Shown here one piece after another: positions 7,378 to 14,701 of a stretch of DNA of 19,857 bases. The stretch comes from an uncultured Campylobacter sp. (GTDB lineage: Bacteria > Campylobacterota > Campylobacteria > Campylobacterales > Campylobacteraceae), in NCBI RefSeq assembly GCF_938045625.1, contig NZ_CALIAV010000048.1:1-19857 (forward strand), written 5' to 3'. The position numbers were made by a program, and so were the translations under genes. Every line of letters begins with the position of its first letter. Positions within the stretch are counted from its first letter, which is position 1. Under the pieces are notes generated by a model, which saw only the letters and a program-made list of their open reading frames with translations, was not told the origin of the DNA and did no database searches.

Positions 7378-7458
7378 ATGAAATTTAGATTTCTACTTTG
7401 TATCGACGATATGGGCGAGCTGCGGCGGCGAGAGGAGCTGCTACGACTGCGCGTTTAG
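7378..7458 (+). CDS. Very short ORF, possibly the start of a frameshifted gene
   Basis: ATG at 7378 is preceded by AAGGA (7366-7370) and a TATAAT (7325-7330), a complete-looking expression signal, yet the frame encodes only 26 residues (MKFRFLLCIDD..., ending in a run of Arg/Glu/Leu codons) before TAG. The +1 frame stays open from about 7383 to TAG at 7526-7528. It reads FVSTIWASCGG, then a Cys-rich segment (SCYDCAFRH, SFICGFG), with mostly G/C third positions. The pieces together look like a small secreted or lipid-anchored Cys-rich protein broken by a frameshift. No family is recognised. Confidence 0.3.
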   Translation: MKFRFLLCIDDMGELRRREELLRLRV

Positions 7459-7535
7459 GCACCGCAGCGCGCAGAGCTTTATTTGCGGCTTTGGGCAAAT
7501 ATCGGTCCGTATTTACGGCGTGCGGTAGTTTGATT

Positions 7536-8060
7536 TTATGCCGCTTTTCTAAATTTCTCGCTGCCTTTAAATTTTAGTTCGCCGCAAAATCTCTTGCCAA
7601 ATTTTGCCTCGACGATGAGAACTAGCACGAAAAATATCTTTTCATCGTTTAAAAAAGCGATTTGGCGAAGGGTTTGATTGGCACCATTAAATTTGACGCC
7701 GTTTTCGCGTAAAGTGCGGCAAAACTCGGCCTCATCAAAGCCTAGTTTTTGCGAGATTTCGGCTATCGTATATGGTTCTAGCGAGGCGATGATGCGGTCC
7801 ATGTTGCACATGCTAGGATTTTTACGGCGAGTGATGACGTCGATGAATTCGTTTGCGAGCTTGATGAGCTTTTTCTTGCGATTTATCACGTGCAAAACAG
7901 CCGCGAGCGCAACCAAAAAGCCCGCAAATTTATGCGCGCTAATCCAAAATTCGCCGTACTCTCCGAGCACAAAATTTACCCCCGAAAACGCGAGCAGGCA
8001 AAGCCCCAAAATCAGTATGCAAATGAGGCAAAATTTATAAACGATCTCAAATTTAAACAT
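7536..8060 (-). CDS. DUF4405-type membrane protein beside the NO reductase
   Basis: The product has 174 residues. Two membrane helices (about 7-33 and 40-60) contain HKFAGFLVALAAVLHVINRKK, the paired-histidine pattern of DUF4405/cytochrome b-like domains, where the two His could bind heme. The soluble C-terminal half (about 90-135, TIAEISQKLGFDEAEFCRTLRENGVK..., then QTLRQIAFLND) resembles the small helical module often found after DUF4405 domains. The start ATG at 8060-8058 has AGGAG about six bases upstream. It is transcribed away from norZ across a 151-base gap, so shared control and a link to electron transfer or NO response are plausible but inferred. Function is unknown. Confidence 0.7.
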   Translation of the reverse strand: MFKFEIVYKFCLICILILGLCLLAFSGVNFVLGEYGEFWISAHKFAGFLVALAAVLHVINRKKKLIKLANEFIDVITRRKNPSMCNMDRIIASLEPYTIAEISQKLGFDEAEFCRTLRENGVKFNGANQTLRQIAFLNDEKIFFVLVLIVEAKFGKRFCGELKFKGSEKFRKAA

Positions 8061-8086
8061 AAAATCTCCTAAAATATATTTTTGAA

Positions 8087-8092
8087 ATTATA
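8087..8092 (-). promoter_or_regulatory. -10 box of the DUF4405 gene
   Basis: On the minus strand this reads TATAAT, 26 bases upstream of the ATG. The FNR-like site at 8140-8153 would then be centred about 66 bases upstream of its transcription start, a position from which such regulators can activate. Confidence 0.5.
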
Positions 8093-8117
8093 CATTTTTT
8101 AATATAAGGCATATTTT

Positions 8118-8136
8118 AAGGACAAATTTGGTCCTT
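8118..8136. repeat. Inverted repeat in the nor divergent promoter
   Basis: AAGGAC (8118-8123) and GTCCTT (8131-8136) pair around AAATTTG. It lies between the two promoters and may insulate them or bind a regulator. Confidence 0.4.
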
Positions 8137-8139
8137 TTA

Positions 8140-8153
8140 TTGATATACATCAT
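8140..8153. promoter_or_regulatory. FNR/CRP-family operator (NssR/DNR-like) upstream of norZ
   Basis: TTGATATACATCAT matches the FNR-type TTGAT-N4-ATCAA dyad except for the last base. Its centre is 41.5 bases before a start at about 8188, the classic activating position, with TAAACT (8176-8181) as -10 box. In campylobacters CRP-family proteins such as NssR respond to nitrosative stress. Which regulator binds here cannot be told from sequence. Confidence 0.6.
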
Positions 8154-8172
8154 TTTTGCGCAAATTTATTTT

Positions 8173-8187
8173 GGATAAACTTTATCC
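8173..8187. promoter_or_regulatory. Perfect 15-base palindrome over the norZ -10 region
   Basis: GGATAAA (8173-8179), a central C, then TTTATCC (8181-8187). It overlaps the proposed -10 box and would suit a repressor site or a short 5' end hairpin. Confidence 0.45.
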
Positions 8188-8211
8188 GAATTTTTCAAAA
8201 GGAGACAAAGT

Positions 8212-10458
8212 ATGCGTGAATACAAGAAGTATTGGTGGGTGCTGGTAGCAGTCGTTACTATCGCCTTCGGGATACTGGGTTACTACGGCGTAGAGGTTTA
8301 CCGCGAAGCGCCGCCGGTGGTGAGTTTTGCCGATAAAAACGGCAAAATCATAGTTGAGCAAGAGCAAATTTACAAAGGCCAAGAAGCCTGGCAAAGCATC
8401 GGTGGTATGCAGGTCGGCTCGGTGTGGGGACACGGAGCGTATCAGGCGCCCGACTGGACGGCTGATTGGCTGCATAAAGAGCTAGTCGCGTTTATGGATA
8501 TAAAGGCAAATCAGCTTTACGGAGCCAAATTTGACGCTCTAAGCGCCGAGCAACAAGCCAACATCAAGGCTCTAACAAAGAGCGAATATCGCACGAATAC
8601 GCTAAAAAACGGCGTTATAACGATCAGCGACGAGAGGATCGCGGCGGCAAAAGTAGTGCGTGATGAGTATAATGGGCTTTTTGGCAACGATCCGAAATAC
8701 CAAAAACTACGCGAAAACTACGCGATGAAAAACAACACGTTAGCCAAAGAGGAAAACCGCGAGCAGTTAAACGATTTCTTCTTCTGGGCGACCTGGGCTA
8801 CGGCGACGAATCGCCCAAATAGCGAAGCTACGTACACGAACAACTGGCCGCACGAGCCGCTAATCGACAACGTTCCGACGCAAGAAAACGTATTTTGGAC
8901 GATTATTAGCGTTACGATTTTGGTTGCGGGCGTGGGCTTATTAGTTTGGTTTTCAAATTTCTACGGCGAAAAAGATCACGAAAGGCTCGCTCCTATCGAC
9001 GCAGATCCGCTCTCAAGGCTAAATTTGACTCCTTCTCAAAAGGCGCTTGGTAAATACCTTTTCGTAGCGCTCGCACTATTTGTTTTCCAGATCATGATAG
9101 GCGGCTTCGTGGCGCACTACACGGTCGAGGGACAGGAGTTTTACGGCATAAATTTATCCCAGTACATCCCGTACTCTTTGGCACGCACTTGGCACATCCA
9201 GGCGAGCATTTTCTGGATCGCGACGGGCTTTTTGGCGGCCGGACTTTTCCTAGCGCCTATCATCAACGGCGGCAAGGATCCTAAATTTCAAAAACTAGGC
9301 GTTGATCTGCTTTTTTACGCGCTACTTTTCCTAGTCGTGGGCAGCTTTGTCGGCGAATACATGGCGATAGCTGGCAAGATGGATACTAGCCTGAGCTTTT
9401 GGCTGGGACACCAAGGATACGAGTATATCGAGCTTGGCAGGGTTTGGCAGCTTATTTTGTTTGTCGGTCTTGTTATCTGGATGGCTCTCGTACTTCGCGG
9501 CTTTGTCGGCGGATTTAAGGCTGATGGCGATAAAAACCTACTAGCCATCTTTACGGCTTCTGCTATCGCGGTGGGACTCTTCTACGGCGCGGGGCTATTT
9601 TACGGACAAAGAAGCCCGCTACCGGTGATGGAATACTGGCGCTGGTGGGTTGTTCACCTTTGGGTTGAGGGCTTTTTCGAGGTGTTTGCGACCGCTTCGC
9701 TTGCGTTCGTGTTTGCATCTTTGGGCTTAGTCGGCAAAAAATTTGCGACCTATTCGACCTTGGCAAGTGCTAGCTTATTTCTTATCGGCGGCATCCCTGG
9801 CACTTTCCACCACCTTTATTTTGCCGGAACGACCACTCCGATCATGGCCGTGGGCGCTAGCTTTTCTGCGCTTGAGGTCGTGCCTTTGGTGCTTCTTGGA
9901 GCCGAGGCCTTTCATCAGTATTCGCTTCAGTTCGCGCAAAGCTGGGCGAAAAATCTCAAATGGCCGCTTTACTGCTTTATCGCGGTGGCATTTTGGAATA
10001 TGCTGGGTGCGGGCGTGTTTGGTTTCCTTATCAACCCGCCGCTATTTTTGTTCTACATCCAGGGCCTAAACACCACTTCGGTGCACGGACACGCGGCGCT
10101 GTTTGGAGTTTACGGATTTTTGGCTCTTGGTTTTGTTTGGCTCGTGGCGCTTTATCTTTTCAAAGGGCAAGAATTTAACGACAAGCTGATGAAAGTGGGC
10201 TTTTGGTCGCTAAATGCGGGACTAATGCTGATGATTTTAGCATCGCTGCTTCCGATCGGTCTTTATCAGGCGGTCGCCGCGATAGATGTCGGTATGTGGT
10301 ACGCTAGAAGTGCGGAGTTCTTGCAAATGGATCACTTGCAAAATTTACGCTGGCTAAGGATGATCGGTGATACGATCTTCATCATCGGCGGCGTTTGCTT
10401 CTTTATCCAGATTCTTAAATTTATCGCGGGAAGCTGCGGCTGCAAGGCCAAAGCCTAA
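8212..10458 (+). CDS. norZ: Quinol-dependent nitric oxide reductase (qNOR)
   Basis: The 748-residue single-subunit enzyme reduces two NO to N2O with electrons from menaquinol in the inner membrane. The N-terminal part (1 to about 230) has one membrane helix and a periplasmic cytochrome c-like fold without a CxxCH heme motif, typical of qNOR, with the conserved GxxxWQSIGGMQVGSVWGHGAY region. The rest is the NorB-type bundle. Conserved ligands are visible: H328 (RTWHIQ) and H627 for low-spin heme b, H625 (VHGHA) for heme b3, and H482 (VVHLWVEG), H533 and H534 (GTFHHLYF) for the non-heme iron, with Glu in VEGFFE. GGAG (8201-8204) sets the ATG at 8212. It stands alone and ends before a strong hairpin. 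It serves denitrification or NO detoxification. Confidence 0.95.
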   Translation: MREYKKYWWVLVAVVTIAFGILGYYGVEVYREAPPVVSFADKNGKIIVEQEQIYKGQEAWQSIGGMQVGSVWGHGAYQAPDWTADWLHKELVAFMDIKANQLYGAKFDALSAEQQANIKALTKSEYRTNTLKNGVITISDERIAAAKVVRDEYNGLFGNDPKYQKLRENYAMKNNTLAKEENREQLNDFFFWATWATATNRPNSEATYTNNWPHEPLIDNVPTQENVFWTIISVTILVAGVGLLVWFSNFYGEKDHERLAPIDADPLSRLNLTPSQKALGKYLFVALALFVFQIMIGGFVAHYTVEGQEFYGINLSQYIPYSLARTWHIQASIFWIATGFLAAGLFLAPIINGGKDPKFQKLGVDLLFYALLFLVVGSFVGEYMAIAGKMDTSLSFWLGHQGYEYIELGRVWQLILFVGLVIWMALVLRGFVGGFKADGDKNLLAIFTASAIAVGLFYGAGLFYGQRSPLPVMEYWRWWVVHLWVEGFFEVFATASLAFVFASLGLVGKKFATYSTLASASLFLIGGIPGTFHHLYFAGTTTPIMAVGASFSALEVVPLVLLGAEAFHQYSLQFAQSWAKNLKWPLYCFIAVAFWNMLGAGVFGFLINPPLFLFYIQGLNTTSVHGHAALFGVYGFLALGFVWLVALYLFKGQEFNDKLMKVGFWSLNAGLMLMILASLLPIGLYQAVAAIDVGMWYARSAEFLQMDHLQNLRWLRMIGDTIFIIGGVCFFIQILKFIAGSCGCKAKA

Positions 10459-10463
10459 TCCTT

Positions 10464-10487
10464 CTAAGCCCCTATTTAGGGGCTTAG
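10464..10487 (+). terminator. Terminator of norZ
   Basis: CTAAGCCCC (10464-10472) and GGGGCTTAG (10479-10487) form a perfect, GC-rich 9-base stem with a 6-base loop, followed by CTTCTTCT. It begins six bases after the norZ stop. Confidence 0.75.
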
Positions 10488-10532
10488 CTTCTTCTAAACT
10501 TCTATCTTGTAAAATTCGTCCAAAGGACGAAA

Positions 10533-11078
10533 ATGCAAAAATTTAAAAAATATCTTCAAATTTTCATTATTACCTTTCTGTTTGCTCTGCACGCCTTGGT
10601 GTTTGCGGCGATAAACTACGCTTTCCCGCACTACGACGAGGCGATCATCACGGGCGGCGAGGTTAGGCGCATGGACAAAGACGATTTTTCTGACAACCGA
10701 AATCAATCTGATGATTTGACGCGAAATACGTATTTTATCTACACGCGCGAGATTAACGGAACGAAGGTGATGCCGTATCGAAACGAGGACACGGGCTGGG
10801 GCTTGCCGCTTTATTTTAAATTTGACTCCGCCGATGTCCAAGCTGCCGCCCAGAGCCTAGTGGGCGAAGGCAGGGCGCAGATCAAATACTACGGCTGGCG
10901 TATCGCGATGCTAGATATGTTTAGAAACGCCGTTTCGGTTAAAAAGCTAAAAGAGGGAGAGACTCGCGCAAATCCTATTTTTAGCTATATATTTTACGCT
11001 TTGACGGCGGTTTCGTTTGTGGTTTGCGCCGTTTTTGTTAGAAGGAAATTTAAAGACGAGCCAAGCTCAAATTTATAA
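10533..11078 (+). CDS. DUF1523 family membrane-anchored protein
   Basis: This 181-residue protein has an N-terminal hydrophobic segment (about 8-30) and a second one near the C-terminus (about 150-170), so the central domain probably faces the periplasm. The centre carries the DUF1523 hallmarks: YRNEDTGWGLPLYFKFDSADVQAAAQ and KYYGWRIAMLDMFRNAVSVK. AAAGGA at 10523-10528 sets the ATG at 10533. The family has no established biochemical role. It follows norZ but is separated from it by a terminator, so it is likely expressed separately, perhaps together with the small membrane ORF downstream. Confidence 0.85.
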   Translation: MQKFKKYLQIFIITFLFALHALVFAAINYAFPHYDEAIITGGEVRRMDKDDFSDNRNQSDDLTRNTYFIYTREINGTKVMPYRNEDTGWGLPLYFKFDSADVQAAAQSLVGEGRAQIKYYGWRIAMLDMFRNAVSVKKLKEGETRANPIFSYIFYALTAVSFVVCAVFVRRKFKDEPSSNL

Positions 11079-11096
11079 TCCAAGCTAAATTTGAGC
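11065..11096 (+). terminator. Hairpin at the end of the DUF1523 gene, probable terminator
   Basis: GCTCAAATTTA (11065-11075) and TAAATTTGAGC (11086-11096) form a perfect 11-base stem with a 10-base loop, overlapping the last codons and followed by GGCTTTTT. Because the arms contain the octamer that is abundant across the window, the pairing alone is weaker evidence than usual. Confidence 0.5.
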
Positions 11097-11139
11097 GGCT
11101 TTTTGGCGGTTCACTCAAATTTGACGCCAAAGGATATAC

Positions 11140-11277
11140 GTGAGCGAGCTATATATTTTTATTTCCGAGCTTTGCGCTCTGATAAACGAAAATTTAAAAA
11201 AGAATTTCTATTTTCAGGCGGGTTTATTTTTCGCTATCGTTTTACTTGGATTTTTGGCGGTTTGGATGCAGGAGTAG
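11140..11277 (+). CDS. Small single-helix membrane protein (45 residues)
   Basis: A GTG at 11140 with AAAGGA (11129-11134) five bases upstream opens a frame of 45 residues ending in TAG at 11275-11277. It has an acidic/amphipathic N-terminal part (SELYIFISELCALINENLKK) and one clear membrane helix near the C-terminus (AGLFFAIVLLGFLAVWM). The composition is far more protein-like than the longer overlapping frame at 11091-11315. It lies 62 bases after the DUF1523 gene on the same strand. No family is recognised; it could be a small membrane subunit or regulator. Confidence 0.5.
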   Translation: MSELYIFISELCALINENLKKNFYFQAGLFFAIVLLGFLAVWMQE

Positions 11278-11341
11278 TCAAATTTGAGCGGGTAAATTTG
11301 ACCAAGATGAGCTAAAGTTAGCGGCTCAAAGCCGCGTCCGC

Positions 11342-13777
11342 TTACTCCTCGATATTGCTCGGCGATGTCGGCTTGCCTAGCAAAAACCCTTGCGCGTATT
11401 TGATGCCAAATTTCTTGATTTCGGCGAGGATCTCCTCTGAGCTTACAAACTCAGCCACGACGTTATAGCCTTGTCTTCCGGCAAAATCGATGATGGTTTG
11501 CAGCAGATACCTAGCGTTTTTGTCGTACGGCAGCTTTTTGATGATCGAGCCGTCGATCTTGATCGTGTCGATATCAAGCTCCAAGATACGGTAGTAGTTC
11601 GAGTAGCCGCTACCAAAATCATCGATCGAAATTTTGCAGTCGTAGGCGCGGATCTTGTTGATGAAGTCATTTACGATCTTATAATCATCCACGCCCTCGC
11701 TCTCTAATATCTCAAAATACACGTGCTCGGGCCTTGAGCAGACGCGTAGCTTTTTCTCTATGAGCTCTCTTATGCTCTCATTTGCGATATCACTACTGGA
11801 AAGATTCATCGAAAAGCTCGTGTTCGTAAACTTCTCGACGAGCCTAAATACGTGCTCGATGACCTTTTTCGTGATATCATTATAAAGCGAAATTTTCTTT
11901 GCTATGTCCAAAAACTCGCCCGGATAGCGGATCTTGCCGTTTTCGTCGATGAGGCGCACGAGCACTTCGTAGTATTTGACCCGCACCTTTTCGCCAGATA
12001 CGTCGTAGATCGGCTGACACTCGACGATCACGGTATCGTTATATAGCGCGTTTTCGATGGTGCGCGACATGATTTGGTTGTGGTAGTACTGCTGCTCGAT
12101 GTGGCTGTTTTCGGTGTAAAACTGCACAGTTTCGCCGTTTTGCTTAGCTTCGTGGTGAGCTAGCATGGCTTGAGTTAGGCGGTTTGTTTGCGGAGTGTCT
12201 TGAGGCAGGCTAACGCCGATGGTTATTTTGATATTAGGGATAAACTCGCGTGCCCCCTCAACCGTGATATAGAGATTATTTGCCTTAAAATAATCGATAA
12301 ATTTACGTACGACCCGCTCTGCATCGTCACCACCGTACCAGATACAAAACTCATCAAACTGCACTCTATAAATGTTCGCATCAATCTTATAGGTGTCGAT
12401 ACAAAGCTGAAGTGTCGTCGCAAATGAAGCAATGATGGCGTCCACGGTCTTTGTTTTGTAAAAAAACCGAAAATCCATAAAGTTGTTAATGTTTATATAG
12501 ATGATCATGCCGCCCGAGCCCTGCTCCATCCTTTGTGTCAGAGCAAAATAACTACCAAGCCCCGTTAGCTTGTCTTTTAGCGCCTCGTTTTGCAACTCTT
12601 TGTTTTTATTTTCGAGCTCTTTGGTCATCGCTAGCTCTTTGGTTTTGTCGTATTTGATCGACATATAGCCGTCTTTATCGCCGCTTTCGTTAAAAAGCGG
12701 AGAGAAAATAACCTGCTCGTGGATGAGAGCACCGCTTTTTGTTCTGCTTATTAGCTCGTCGGCTCGCCAAATTTGATCCGATTCTATCGTTTTTAGCATA
12801 TCTTGATAAAATTCGTTTGAGTGCTGATGGGACTTTATGATGTTTATATTTTGATCTTTTAGCTCCTCAAATTTATATCCGAAATTTTGCTCGAAAATTT
12901 TATTTACGTATTTGACCTTTCTATCTAGGTCGGTAAACGTTATGGCGTTAAAGCTATTATCGACGGCTTGCTCGAAACGGTTTAGTAGCCTGATGTTGTT
13001 TCTAGCTCTAGCATAAGAAATATAAACAAATATCGACGCAAGCCCAAACAACACAAACACTAGCGCCATCGTCCTACGTAAATTCGATAAGACGTTTTGT
13101 ATGTAGCGCTCGCTACTTTCTTTGAGGTCGGATAGTTTATTGTAAATTCCGAGCAAAATTATATCGCGGTAAAGCTTTTGCGCCTGCTCGTAGTGGCCGA
13201 TCAGTTTTTGTGCGCTCGATAAAAATCCTACGTCGTTTTTAGTTAGTTTTGGGTTCTTTAAATACTCGTTTAAAAGCTTTTTGGGTGCCGCTAGATCAGT
13301 GTTTAAGTCGTATCTAAACATCAAAATTTGCGGCATCAGCTCGTTAAAATACAGCCCGTCTAAAGCCTCAAATTTTAAGATTATTTCGTTATAGACGAGC
13401 TTTGCCATTATCGTAACGGAGTTAAGTTTATCCGTTAGCTCGACTCTTTTTTCAACCGCTTCCTCTAGCTCGCTAAAAGTTTTTTCGTTTAACGCTAGCT
13501 TTTCAAAGGAGATTAGATTGCTTGAATCAAGCTTTTTTAGAGCCTTTTGAAACTCCGCCGTATGGCGCATGATCGCGTCGTAGTCGGCCTCTAGAAGGCT
13601 TTTTTCGAGCAAGAAATTCGCCTCGTCGTTAGCTTCCATTGCGCTTTCTATCGTGCCTTTCCACTCATAGGCGGTTACTAGGTCCTTGGTGGCCTTATAG
13701 GTCATCACGGTTCCAAAAAATACGATACAAACGATAGTAAAAAATAAAATTTTATGAAAGATTATCTTGTGTTTCAT
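11342..13777 (-). CDS. Membrane-bound PAS / degenerate GGDEF / EAL protein, likely c-di-GMP phosphodiesterase
   Basis: This 811-residue inner-membrane signalling protein has a membrane helix at about 8-25, a long periplasmic helical sensor (about 26-236, DAHL-like), a second membrane helix (about 237-258), a PAS domain (about 265-385), a coiled coil, a GGDEF domain (about 400-565) and an EAL domain (about 580-805). In the GGDEF site the motif is QFDEF (473-477), so cyclase activity is unlikely. The EAL domain keeps its catalytic set: EVL (604-606), NLSSSD, the Glu of FEILESE, DDFGSGYS (719-726), IKIDGS, AEFV and QGFLLG. It should therefore hydrolyse c-di-GMP and affect motility or attachment. 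Its ATG overlaps the stop of the di-heme peroxidase gene by 4 bases, so the two are translationally coupled. Confidence 0.88.
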   Translation of the reverse strand: MKHKIIFHKILFFTIVCIVFFGTVMTYKATKDLVTAYEWKGTIESAMEANDEANFLLEKSLLEADYDAIMRHTAEFQKALKKLDSSNLISFEKLALNEKTFSELEEAVEKRVELTDKLNSVTIMAKLVYNEIILKFEALDGLYFNELMPQILMFRYDLNTDLAAPKKLLNEYLKNPKLTKNDVGFLSSAQKLIGHYEQAQKLYRDIILLGIYNKLSDLKESSERYIQNVLSNLRRTMALVFVLFGLASIFVYISYARARNNIRLLNRFEQAVDNSFNAITFTDLDRKVKYVNKIFEQNFGYKFEELKDQNINIIKSHQHSNEFYQDMLKTIESDQIWRADELISRTKSGALIHEQVIFSPLFNESGDKDGYMSIKYDKTKELAMTKELENKNKELQNEALKDKLTGLGSYFALTQRMEQGSGGMIIYININNFMDFRFFYKTKTVDAIIASFATTLQLCIDTYKIDANIYRVQFDEFCIWYGGDDAERVVRKFIDYFKANNLYITVEGAREFIPNIKITIGVSLPQDTPQTNRLTQAMLAHHEAKQNGETVQFYTENSHIEQQYYHNQIMSRTIENALYNDTVIVECQPIYDVSGEKVRVKYYEVLVRLIDENGKIRYPGEFLDIAKKISLYNDITKKVIEHVFRLVEKFTNTSFSMNLSSSDIANESIRELIEKKLRVCSRPEHVYFEILESEGVDDYKIVNDFINKIRAYDCKISIDDFGSGYSNYYRILELDIDTIKIDGSIIKKLPYDKNARYLLQTIIDFAGRQGYNVVAEFVSSEEILAEIKKFGIKYAQGFLLGKPTSPSNIEE

Positions 13778-14658
13778 TTTAAAATTTCCGGTTTTTCGCC
13801 GCTTAAAGTCAGCAAGAATTTATAAAGCGTGTGCGTCTGCTCGTCGCTTAGATCGTAGTTTATGCGCATTTTAGCGATTATTTTTAGCGCCTCTTTTAGA
13901 TCGGCTAGCTCGCCACTATAAAGATACGGCGCGGTTTTTTCAATATTTCGAAGGCTGGGTACTTTGTAGCGGCCGGTTTTGTTGCCGTCTGCGTCAAATT
14001 TTAGCTCGTAGTAGAGATTTGCGCCCATATTTGCGCCGCTATGGCAGTTTATGCAACCGATTGTTTTAAACAACTCAAATCCGCGCTTTTCTTCTTCGTC
14101 AAAAACGCTCTCGTCGCCGCTGATAAATTTATCAAATTTGGCATTTGGCGTAACGAGGGCTTTTTCAAAATTTACCAGCGCATCGACGATACCCTCAAAG
14201 CTTACTCCATCCTCATAAAGCTCTTCAAATTTATTCCTATAAACGGAGTTTTGATTTACCTTTTGGACTAGAAATTTCGGCTCGCTAGCAAGCTGATTTT
14301 TACCGGTCAAACTCTGTTTTACCTGCTCGGCTATATCCTTAACTTCGCCGTTTTTAAAAAAGATAAAATTTAGCGCCGAGTTTAGCGCAGTTGGCGGGCT
14401 AATCTCCTCGTCGGCGGAGATTTTTACGTTTTTTTTACTCGTACCGCTTAAGTCCCAGTAAAGGTTGTGGCATTTCTCGCAAGATAGCGTTCCGCTCGGG
14501 CTTAGCGAGGCGTCGAAAAACAGCTCCTTGCCTAGTCTGGCTTTTTGTTCGTCAAATTTCGGCTGAGCGACCGGAGATAAAACGTGCGAAGCGGCGAAAG
14601 TTTGAATGCAAAAGAAGCATAAAACGCACGAAAATATCTGCAAAAACGCTCGCGACAA
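13774..14658 (-). CDS. Di-heme cytochrome c peroxidase (MauG/CcpA family)
   Basis: The 294-residue periplasmic protein has a signal peptide (about 1-23, ending FAAS) and two c-type heme sites, CEKCH (60-64) and CINCH (202-206). The fold signature PPTALNSALNFIFF and the C-terminal NIEKTAPYLYSGELADLKEAL are those of bacterial di-heme peroxidases, and Met264 (AKMRIN) sits where the distal ligand of the electron-transfer heme is expected. The usual HDG after TAPY is YSG here, and a Trp seen in many relatives near FW-DG is absent, so activity may differ. The start is TTG at 14658-14656 with AAAGGA six bases upstream. Classical members reduce H2O2 to water. Overlap with the EAL gene suggests a shared task. 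Confidence 0.85.
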   Translation of the reverse strand: MSRAFLQIFSCVLCFFCIQTFAASHVLSPVAQPKFDEQKARLGKELFFDASLSPSGTLSCEKCHNLYWDLSGTSKKNVKISADEEISPPTALNSALNFIFFKNGEVKDIAEQVKQSLTGKNQLASEPKFLVQKVNQNSVYRNKFEELYEDGVSFEGIVDALVNFEKALVTPNAKFDKFISGDESVFDEEEKRGFELFKTIGCINCHSGANMGANLYYELKFDADGNKTGRYKVPSLRNIEKTAPYLYSGELADLKEALKIIAKMRINYDLSDEQTHTLYKFLLTLSGEKPEILK

Positions 14659-14693
14659 CTAAAATCCTTTTTAAATTTTAAATAAATAAAGCG

Positions 14694-14699
14694 ATTATA
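14694..14699 (-). promoter_or_regulatory. -10 box of the peroxidase-EAL operon
   Basis: On the minus strand this reads TATAAT, 35 bases upstream of the TTG start and just after the stop of the methyltransferase gene. The peroxidase and EAL genes thus have their own promoter. Confidence 0.5.
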
Positions 14700-14701
14700 T
14701 C

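Noticed and set aside
7378..7528. Reading TAG or TGA as a recoded codon to join the frames
   Set aside because: The two segments are in different frames, so stop-codon recoding alone cannot join them; an indel or frameshift is required.
11091..11315. 74-codon plus-strand frame
   Set aside because: Its start lies inside the hairpin arm with no ribosome site, and the overlapping GTG frame at 11140 has better signals and a clean membrane helix.
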